The notes under the pieces were generated by a model that was given only the letters and a program-made list of their open reading frames with translations, made no database searches and was not told the DNA's origin. The position numbers and the translations under genes were made by a program. From Musa acuminata AAA Group (lineage: Eukaryota > Streptophyta > Magnoliopsida > Zingiberales > Musaceae), in NCBI RefSeq assembly GCF_036884655.1, contig NC_088342.1, forward strand, positions 10,597,501 through 10,661,500: a stretch of DNA of 64,000 bases, written 5' to 3'. Shown in pieces: positions 11,480-20,869 of this stretch; position 1 is the first letter of the stretch, and every line of letters starts with the position of its first letter.

Positions 11480-11915
11480 TGCATTTGCATTGACGTCGAT
11501 GCAGTTGTCGAGCGACGAAAGGGCTGTTCGGCATTTGCATTGATGTCGGCACATATGCAGAGTATCATTGCTCGGCAATTGCATCAACACTGACGCAGAT
11601 GTAGAGTGGTAAAAGGACTACTCACTATGTCGACATTGACGCAGTTGCCGAGCAATGATAGGGCCGCTTGGCATCTACATCGGTGCTGACACAGATGCAA
11701 AGTAACCCTTTCGTCGCTTGGTAATTGTGTCAACACCGATGCAGTGAGAGGCCCTTTTGTTGTTCGATAACTATATTGATGTCGATGTAGTAAATAGCCC
11801 TTTCGTCACTATGCATTTGACACAATTACCGAGCGACAAAATGACTTCTCGACAATTGCATCAACAACTCTTTCGCCACTCGGCAATTGCATCAACGCCA
11901 ACGTAGATGCAGAAC
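11480..11915. repeat. Degenerate minisatellite core of the fold-back element
   Basis: About ten diverged units of roughly 45-50 bp sit here. Each has a GCAATTGCATCAAC-like block, a GATGCAG block and a CCCTTTCGTCGCTCG-like block. Related blocks also occur in reverse-complement form, extending the element's self-complementarity. Frames here are not coding. Confidence 0.65.
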
Positions 11916-12437
11916 TACCCTCATATCTCATCATTGCTTTCCTCATTCGCAACATCCACCCATGGCCCCTAGCGGCCTCGTCGTCCACTACAATCATCTG
12001 GAACATTGTAATTATTTTTTTTCTCATTATTTTTATGTTTTCGTCAGTAAAATCAACAACATTAGGATAAATGGACCTAGATTTTTCACTTTTATAACTA
12101 TAAGGATTCTAATATAATTTTTTTAACTTTAGATATAAAAATGCTATGGAGGTCTAATTAGATAAAGTAATATGTAATTAGTCCCAAAAACAAATGAGGT
12201 GAGATCATGTACAATATTATCTTGCATAGTGTGATTATTTTTGTGACTCAACATCCAATCACTTGGATCATACATGAAAAATCTTATTATGCCCTCCCAT
12301 TATGTCGATAATGAATTACAAATACTAAAAATCACTTCTTAGGAGATATTCTCATGCTCATTAGACGTTATATGTACATTTAATAAATCCGACATCATCT
12401 TTTGTGATGGTTGAATAGAAAGAGCCAAATATGAAAA

Positions 12438-12440
<3 letters not shown>

Positions 12441-12487
<47 letters not shown>
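12441..12487. repeat. (AT)n microsatellite
   Basis: A pure AT run of about 47 bp in otherwise unannotated DNA between the fold-back element and the gypsy relic. Confidence 0.9.
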
Positions 12488-12490
<3 letters not shown>

Positions 12491-12819
12491 TCAAATAATT
12501 ATCAAAATGTAATATAAATTTCTTTGAGGAGTGACTTAGAAGACGCATTCCACGTGAATAAACTTAACTTCAGAACACGAAGAGCACCGCTGTGCACTGT
12601 CTTTTCGCTAGAATTATAACCTCCCCAACATTCAAGAACAATACCACGTTGTCATTCACTCCACCAAAAGAAGTTGCACCAAACAGAACACGTCCACATG
12701 AGGGCTTACTTTGCTAGCTCGAATACGTCTAGCCACTTGCTCGGTAATTATATTAACGAAGATGGTAGAAAAAATACTCACCTCAATTAGAACTTGTCGT
12801 ATGTGCTTGGTAAAAAAGA

Positions 12820-14030
12820 AAAAAAAAATTATATATCATCTATGTTATCGAGGGATTAAGTTGTTGATATACCGTAGGGTTGCCACCTGCACGAAGACTA
12901 AGGTCGAGAGCAATTATTTGACTCAATCCCTCTAATGTCCAAGTTAGTTAGTAAGTACTGAGCTTTTTAACATGGTTGGGAAGGTGTAACATGTCAGGGC
13001 GTTTGAAGTGTTATACGATAATATTTCGATATAAAAAGCTGCAATGTGTTCTATTGGGTCGACATTGCTATCAAATGCCTCCAAAGATGAGAGGCAAAAG
13101 TTTGCTAAAATCAATTCTTCTTGGATTTTCAGAGTAAATGGCGACCGACCTGAGGTGGGGTTGACCAACGCTTCCCCTTTGGATTGTCAAAACTTTCATC
13201 GCATCTCCTCCAAACATCGGTCCATCTATCATAGTTGTATCTCTAGGAAAACCTCTGTCGAATCCATCGATTAAGTCTTAGATTCAGGCAAGATAGAGTA
13301 ATGGTGTGGTCCGTTGAATTCCATGGTTGGTGAGCAAAGTGCCCCCGCCCCCCCCCCCCCCGATTAACAGTTTGACAGGTCTCGGGTGCTCATAGGATGT
13401 CATCAACATTACGTCAAGTGGGAGAACCACGATGGATACCAATGCCAATTTCGGTGGTGGTTGAGTGATGATCGTGACTAGGCTAATGGCATCACTTATT
13501 GGGTTAATTAAGGCAAAAGGAGCGATAACATGTATTATGCCATTAGCATTTATACTTACTGGATGAGATTTAAGAATACATTGGTGGGAATGAGTAGGTG
13601 GCTCGATGTCGTCCTTGGGGGTGAGAGGCCTTGGTCATTGAATAGACGCCAATATTGCATCGGTATTTATGCTAAAATGGATGTATTCATCTATGAAAAG
13701 GATGGCCACTGCCCCTCTTGAGTGAAAGTATTGTAGGTCGAGGGCAAAGCCTCCTTGTTCGAGCGTTCATTAAGAGAGTCAATGGATAGGTGTTACTGTG
13801 ATATTGGGCCCTCTTTTTAGCATAAAAATATTGAGAAATTAAGTCATTGATATCCTAGTCAGCTTGACGTGGATTGGACTTATATGCGCAGGGTTGTCCG
13901 AGGTGCCTCTAAGATGAAAACACTAAACTCCCGAGGTGCCACCTATACGAAGATAGAGATCGCGAAGTTTTTTGACTTGATCCATCCGATACCAAGTTAG
14001 TAACCCAGGGTATATGAGTGCAGACTCGAG
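12820..14030 (-). mobile_element. Truncated gypsy-type relic with gag fragment
   Basis: At 13168-12944 the minus strand encodes a gag-like segment (SPFTLKIQEELILANF, LEAFDSNVDPIEHIAAF, ALTCYTFPTML) that matches the wording of plant Ty3/gypsy gag proteins. Similar non-coding text flanks it near 12880-12945 and 13940-14010: both contain a GCCACCT-ACGAAGA block and a CCAAGTTAG block. These could be LTR remains. No protease, RT or integrase is present. The exact ends are uncertain. Confidence 0.55.
13342..13361. repeat. Poly-C tract
   Basis: CCCCCG followed by a run of 14 C (13348-13361). The opposite strand is a G run with G-quadruplex potential. Assembly length is likely unreliable at such a run. 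Confidence 0.8.
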
Positions 14031-14465
14031 TGATAAAAAAAAGTAAGCCTATTTTTATTATGTAAAGATGAGATTTTATACCTAATCATAAAAGAATATA
14101 ATATTTCATAAAATATTATGTAGGAAAGCAACTTCTAATCTTCTTTTTCTATCAAGGACACTACGTTATGATCAAGTATCGAATGAAAGTGAATGATGTT
14201 ATATTCCCTATTATCCATCACATTAGTAGAAATTGAAACATAAGATAATCTTATCGAAAGAATATTTTTCTTTTAATTTTGATTGTAAAAAGGAGTTTAT
14301 CGTCTCTACACCATATAGATATAATGTAATTTTTTAACATAGATACCAAAGGCACCTTGTCAAGACGTGCTCCCGACACACATGTAGATGCGTTGGAGCG
14401 TGTTTCGACCTCGACGATCTTTACCTCCAACATTCGAGGACTAGTCCAACAGCAATTCTCATGTT

Positions 14466-15107
14466 ATGCGAGGATTCAAGGTTGAGACGATGGATACGCC
14501 CTCCACACCCCGAGCTGCTGGAGAATCTGTGTCATGTCACATCACACTCTCTCCTAAATGCCTAACCCACCACAATCTCCCTTCCTCTTCCCGCTTCCCA
14601 TTGCCTAACTGTAACCGAAGGCCGCCCAACTCCTTACTCTCCTCCGTGTACTCCGTCCATGTCTCCCAGCTCAATTGCCTCCCCATGCAGACACTTTGCG
14701 GGCGGCAAGGGGCGGCGCAGCGTCCTCTGCTCGCCGTGGATCACTCGGTTGCGCTCTCCCGACTGGAGGAGAAACTAGGAAGGATGAGCACGGTGGAGGT
14801 GGACGGTTCATGTCTGCATCAGCTGAGCGGGATCCAGATCGGGGGAAGGAGGTCGTAGGCGTGAGATTGTCCCTGCTTTTCCGGATTTCGCGTGCTTCGG
14901 ATTCTCCAGCACAGCACGAAGATAAGGAGATCTCCGAGCAGGACCAAGTCAGCATGCGGCTCGCAGGTGCCACCAAGTGCTCGTCGTCGCCCGTGTTCTG
15001 TTCTCGCCTGCTGGGAGTCATCGGTGGCATGCGGCGGCCGTCTCATCACTTCGGCATGGAAGCAAGGAGCAGAGGTGTGAGTCCTCCTCGGCTTCTCGCA
15101 TAGTTCT
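14466..15107 (+). other. GC-rich segment with overlapping open frames, possible exon
   Basis: Base composition rises sharply here. Open frames of 130 aa (14466-14858) and 142 aa (14675-15103) overlap on the plus strand, and two more lie on the minus strand. High GC keeps several frames open at once, so length is weak evidence. The second plus frame ends near a possible donor (GAGGTGTGAG). I recognise no domain. It could be an exon of a species-specific gene or a decayed gene fragment. Confidence 0.25.
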
Positions 15108-15169
15108 TTTGGTGTATTAAGTCCGAAATGGACTCTTTTAGACTGCACCAATTCGCAGATACTGTCAGA

Positions 15170-15275
15170 CGACGGTGCTGGTGATGCTCCTGCAAGCAGG
15201 AATCTCAGAGTATGACGCTGTCGACGACGATGCCGATGACGTTCCTGCAAGCAGGAATCTCAGAGTAAGATTGAC
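15170..15275 (+). repeat. 55-bp direct duplication around a CCTGCAAGCAGG palindrome
   Basis: The string CCTGCAAGCAGGAATCTCAG occurs at 15189 and again at 15244, with related upstream sequence. The second copy is followed by a donor-like AGAGTAAGA. The period is not a multiple of three, so it would shift any reading frame running through it. Confidence 0.65.
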
Positions 15276-17215
15276 TCTCCTCTTGATCGAATCATATTGT
15301 CTAATTCGCACTATGCTTCGCTAAGTCTTTTTATCTGAAGATGCTGAAAAACTTTATGTAGCTTAATTTGCTAGACAACATTTGTGTTTTGATTTCTTTT
15401 GATGACTAGTCTCTTCCTTATAGTTTAACCTTCTGGAAATAGTCACCCAATCAAAATGTTTATCACGGTACAGATCAAGTCATGAGTTCAAATACTATAT
15501 CAACTACTTCATATTTCGTCCTCTCACGGACAGTAGTTGTGCACCTGCAATACTTTCGTCAACAGATTGTTCGTCACTTTTATTTACTTGTACATATATT
15601 TGGCAGCATATTTTTTCTTGTATTTGTATGTTTTTACTTGAAAACTATGAGCATGAACAATTTATAGGGTTGCAGAATGATCGCTTACCAGAAGAAGCAA
15701 AATTATCCCAAAATGACCTAGTTTTCACATGCCATAGCTTTTTTTGTGTAGGCTGCGGTGTGGAATGAAACGTCATTTATCTCAGCACCCGAAAATCACT
15801 CAGGTGGCATAGGACTAAATGGGGGTTTGGGGTAGTGTTGGGCATTGATTCGATTCACAAGTTTGCACGTAAGGCCTATGGGAACTTACGTGCAAACTTG
15901 TCTACCGCTTGTGTTCAGAATTAATCAATTTGCTCTTTTACAAGTTTTTTGGGGCTTGAACGAGATTGCAACTAAGCTAACCCTTTGCAGACAAATAATA
16001 CAAGGGTGCCTCACGACTTAGGTAATTCTAGTTAAGTCCATGATAGTTTGATGTTTAATTAATATTTGTACAATACATACCCTTCTATCTAATTGGTTTG
16101 CACATTGCACTTGGGTTTAATTGCTTGTGTAAGCCTGATCTGACTTGAACATGAAAGGGAATGTTAGAATTTAATATGGTTGATCTTTTCCTAATAACTT
16201 AAGTTTTAAGATTATCATTAGAGACTACTGTACATGAACATTTGCGCTTGAAGTTCTCCTCAAAGAACTTCACTCGAACTCATTATACCGAAAAACATCA
16301 AAACCAACCTGAGTGACCTCTCATGATTAACATGCTCACTGTATCTTCTGGTAATAAAATTTCTGAATTCATGATGGTGGATCATATTTGTTTGAGACTG
16401 TCCATTGATTTGCTCACCCAGACTCACTTGATGCAGAAAGTGGTATCTGTATCTACTAGATTTCACACGGTGTCTTGGGAACTTTTTTCTTTATTCCCAG
16501 AGGAGATTCTAAATTGATACAGTGTTTTAAACATACCTTAAGGCAGTAATTTTCTTGGTGCTAGTCATATGCTGATGAAAAGACAAGAAACACTAGTAAG
16601 AGTCTAAAATTTGTTCTACAACATTAGCTATGCCTCGAGAGTAGAATAAGTGTCTTTGAGTATATTTAGTCGATAAGAGATCATACTTCAAGTTGACTAT
16701 GCTCCAACAGTCAATCTGAATTTGTATCTATCTAGATGCTTACGATGTTTCATGACACCGGGATGTGCTTTTAACCTCTTGCAAGGTATTATTATTCTGT
16801 GCCGCATTGGTTAGCACATATGGGTCAACTGACACAGGCTAAAAATTAGCCTAGTCATATATTAGCACCATCAATTCAAGACAGCCAGGGGTGTGCCAGT
16901 AACTTTCTCCCACAGTTATGTTTAGGGCTGTGCCGACATGTACCGATCGACATCCTAATCTTTCAATTTCCAATATCATAAGTATTATGATGAAAAAGCC
17001 CCCTAAGCATATCAGTATGATCGATCGATCGTCTGTGGTTTATGTATGCATGTGTTTTTTTCAAAATCATGTGTATCTTATCTGATATTTATGGATCATT
17101 TGGAAGTGAAATGATCGATTTCCTTTTGTGTAATTTTGGCATATACATCCAATTAAGGATTTTTATGCCATGTGAGTTGGATACATTCTGCATGACTTAC
17201 CGTGCCATGACGCGC
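15276..17215. other. Non-genic stretch with one strong hairpin
   Basis: Only short, unsupported frames are seen. The one structured site is the hairpin at 15857-15901. No recognised TE domain or RNA gene. Confidence 0.5.
15857..15901. repeat. Perfect 17-bp-arm hairpin
   Basis: ACAAGTTTGCACGTAAG and its exact reverse complement are separated by 11 bases (GCCTATGGGAA). Pairing does not extend beyond the arms. No target duplication or terminator context is visible. Confidence 0.85.
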
Positions 17216-17844
17216 CGTATCAGCCTGTGCCATTTAGGTGCCAGACATGTCCAGACTCTGAATATGAGCACAACCCACAGCAGCACTGCAATCCTGATCA
17301 AACAGGTGATGCTATTTATTACCATCTTATATACAATATTAATTGTGAAACTTCCCTCTATATTCTGATAACAGCTCTATAAAGTCAGAATAAAAAGGAT
17401 TCATGTAAAGAAGAGACAGTTTAAGTAAGCACATGAAATTAAGCATCCGATGATTGATTTGATTGCTCTGAGTAAGTATCGGTGCACAAGAGTTTTTTAT
17501 GCATCTCTAACCAATATTAAATGATTTGCCACCCTTTTTTGCTCAGTTTCATCAGTATGATCTCTTTATCTAAGGCTTATGTGATTGAAGCAAAAATTTC
17601 AAAACCATTAAACATGATCACTGTTATCATTTTATAACAACATCTCAACTGTTCCTGAAACTTTTGGAAGATAATTGTTATTTTGTCAATAAAATCTCAA
17701 AAACAACAGTCATGATTGGAATGTGCCCTGCTTCTTGAATGAATACCCTTCCTCTTCTTCCATGTGGATCAGATCAAAATTTGAAAATTGTCAAAAGGGC
17801 CCAGTAAATAAATTTGAAGTTTTTTTGCAATATAATATAAAAGT

Positions 17845-18336
17845 TTAACATGATGAATTTATCTTGTTTGAAATTATTTCTCCACTGCTGGCAGGACTGT
17901 CCGAGTCCTGGTGAACAATACGGTGCCATATCAACCTAACAGAAAGTCTCCAATTTGTGTGAACGAAACAGAAAAACACATTTAATTTTGAAACACGAAA
18001 AGGTCTACGGTGAAAAGCACCATTTCTTCCGACAGTGCAGAAGTTACCTTCAAAATGAATTTTGATGAGAGAAGAATCACCGGCATGGAAGAATTCCTTC
18101 CCTCTAAGACCATGAAGCTGACCAGCGAGTAGCAGTGTTACTGAATTCTTACGAGCTGCATGTTCAGAAAAGAACCGAAGGATTAGTGTCAATGAACTCA
18201 GAGGATGTCTTATAATACCATTCAATGACAGCATCAGATATTTCTGAATCAGATGTGAGTTGAAACTCTCTTCCACACCCTTATCCTCTGATAATTTGAA
18301 GACAAATGATCTGATATCATGATGACCAAGAATCAA
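17845..18336 (-). CDS. Duplicated 163-aa ORF of unknown nature (unit A copy)
   Basis: The first 104 residues align without any frame-breaking indel to the unit B frame at 30220-29852, with about 20 replacements. After that, unit B has lost the remainder through a deletion of roughly 540 bp. The protein has no recognised domain, signal peptide or membrane segment. It could be a real exon of an unknown gene, or a non-coding block that happened to escape indels. The opposite strand is closed. Confidence 0.25.
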   Translation of the reverse strand: MILGHHDIRSFVFKLSEDKGVEESFNSHLIQKYLMLSLNGIIRHPLSSLTLILRFFSEHAARKNSVTLLLAGQLHGLRGKEFFHAGDSSLIKIHFEGNFCTVGRNGAFHRRPFRVSKLNVFFCFVHTNWRLSVRLIWHRIVHQDSDSPASSGEIISNKINSSC

Positions 18337-18928
18337 ATGTGAGCATCAGATGACTTCAGAATCAGATATGAAGTGGAACTTTCTCTTCCAGGCAACAAAG
18401 TCTCCTCAAATTGTCATCAGTTATAATGTAAGGCAATCATTTCTTTCTAAAACAAGTTATCTGGTTCCATGATGACAATGACGAAGTAATTGATTCTTCA
18501 ACACTAACATAGGAGCTTGCAGATAATTGTCATGGAAGCATGCCAATTCTCCAACTTATTAGTTTGATCTGACACCTGCTGCAACTAAGATGCTTTCTTT
18601 GCTCATCTATGTTTCGTTTGACATCTACTAGGTAGAGGTGTGACCCTCAACTTTGCATACACCTTTTCATAAATCATGATTGAATGGAGGCAATGCCTCT
18701 TTTTATTCAATAAAATGATTATATTACTAGTTATATCTTACTCAGAACTATCTCATAAACCTTAGATCAATGTGAAATTGTGTAAATCTGCAGAACATGT
18801 AACCACAGGTCTAACCTCACTGATCCATGTTTACACTCCTATCCGAATGCTTTGATATTCCAAGCTAGTGGACTTTGGCACATCCCTCTAAACCTTGAAA
18901 ATTCAAAGGGGGAAAAAAGTAGCTGGTG

Positions 18929-18932
<4 letters not shown>

Positions 18933-18992
<60 letters not shown>
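18933..18992. repeat. (CT)n microsatellite
   Basis: A run of about 50-60 bp, nearly pure CT. The matching place in unit B (near 34250) has only a few CT units. Confidence 0.9.
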
Positions 18993-19600
18993 AAAACCAT
19001 CCACCAAAATTATACATTATTTCATATATATTCTATTTAGAAGCATAGAGAAAGTGTAGTCCTTACGTCGAGCTCAATTGACTACTCTACTGACATTAAC
19101 TTGGATCGAAACAGTTTGAATTAACGGTCCAGTAACATCGGCTATTACTATCATCTTATAGCAATCCACATGAGTGTTAGGTTGTCTATCTTGGAAAATT
19201 TTGAACCAATAATTCAGTGACATCGGCTATTACTATCATCTTATAACAATCCACAAAGCGTTAGGTTGCCTGCCTTGGATCTATCTGAACTCTGCACTCA
19301 ACTCGAAGTTTCGTGGATAGTGTATGATTGTAAGATTAGACCGGCTTTAATTGCCGTGCCATCACTGCTACATCATTGATTTAGCAGCAGTAATCTCCAT
19401 CTTGAAATCCAAGCAAACAAACAAAGAACTGTAATCTCCTCCCTGTTTCCCACTTCAACATGGTGGTGGAAGGATGCATGACCACACGATGGGTATGTGT
19501 GGTCTTTCTCACAGAAACAAACAACCGCGGGTATCGGCGTCATCTCCATCAAGATGGTGTCCGCGTGTTCAACATAGTCACATGGCCTCCCCTTGCTTTT

Positions 19601-19720
19601 TTCTTCTTCTTCTTCCTCTCGGCGTCATCTCCATCAAGATGATACGTATGTGTGTGTTAAACATAGTCACGTGGCCTCCCCTTTCTTTCTTCTTCTTCTT
19701 CTTCCTCCTCCGCCTCCTGA
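19601..19720. repeat. (TTC)n-rich repeat with duplicated flanks
   Basis: TTCTTC runs near 19603 and 19687 follow two copies of a CGTCATCTCCATCAAGATG-type block (about 19540 and 19625). Unit B has a single block with a (CCT)n run instead (34797-34826), so this is a local duplication in unit A. Confidence 0.7.
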
Positions 19721-20302
19721 AGTAAAAAGAACACGTATCGAAGTCGGTATACATCTCAGACTAATAGATTATTGGATGTTCCAATTCCTGCATAGTGGGT
19801 ATAATTGTGGACATAAATGAAATTTGGAGGTTTGTGGAAAGTGGATGATGGCATACGGCACACCGATGGAACATCAATGTGGAAAAAAGCAAGAAGACAG
19901 AAGAAGATGATTGGCACCCATTCTGGCCCGATTAAGATATATGACATTCTTTTCATGCTTTCGGGAGTCAAAAGATTCTCAAAAGGAGAGAGAGGAAAAA
20001 AGAAGAAGCCCCAAGTAAGTGACCACCGCACCACTTTCCTCCAACGATGATCTCTATTTGAGTTGTATTTGGGACTCCAAATCAGTGTTCATAAGAGAGT
20101 GTATATAGTTTAGAGTTAGGAATGCCTCGTCGCATGCATTCGATGCATCCAACACCAATCATACGAGAGACTACGATAACGTCAATTGGATGTCGGGAAT
20201 CTTACGGTGTCATCTTAGAATTGTTAGATGATATTTATGTACGAAAAAATAATTAAAAAATTAAGAAAACAATCTTACATTGATAAATATCATGAGAGCA
20301 GA

Positions 20303-20505
<203 letters not shown>

Positions 20506-20682
20506 CGAATATAACTCATAATCAATTAACTTAAGTTTTTGGATTAAGTTAATATTTAATTTAATCTAATTAATTTAATTCATTTATCATTAATGAATTT
20601 TTAACCGGAAAGATTTTCCCGCCAAAAGGCAGATACATACTTCGTGTGTGGAGGATCTCACTTTCGTCCCTTTCCCCACCTT

Positions 20683-20689
20683 CTTATAA
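20683..20689 (+). promoter_or_regulatory. Candidate TATA box of NPF copy A
   Basis: TTATAAG lies 181 bp upstream of the start codon, just before sequence shared with unit B (GACTGCTTTGAACGGTACTC). At the matching place unit B has TTATAC in unrelated surrounding sequence. Identification rests on motif and position only. Confidence 0.4.
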
Positions 20690-20869
20690 GGGTAGTGGTG
20701 TGACTGCTTTGAACGGTACTCTGTTTTTGTGTGGTCGATCTCGGCTGTCTCTTTCTCTACACCGTGCAGGCTCTCGAAGGAAGTAGAGCTTGGATTCCCT
20801 ATATCTATCTCTCGCTCTCTTCTATACTGTGTCGTTCATCAGAAGAGAGAGGAGAAGGGAACGCGAAGC

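Larger units (their letters stand above)
11192..12185. mobile_element. Fold-back DNA element with long inverted repeats and 8-bp target duplication
   Basis: The ends are inverted copies: the left end reads GGGACTAATTATATATTA and the right end, reverse-complemented, reads GGGACTAATTACATATTA. The similarity continues inwards for roughly 300 bp on each side, including a shared AGTTATAAAAGT block and a GATTTTACT-ACGAAAA block. Flanks are TAAAACAA (11184-11191) and AAAAACAA (12186-12193), an 8-bp target duplication with one mismatch. There is no transposase frame. A GGG terminus with long arms fits a Mutator-type fold-back or MITE, while an 8-bp duplication would also fit hAT. The superfamily is undecided. 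Confidence 0.8.
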
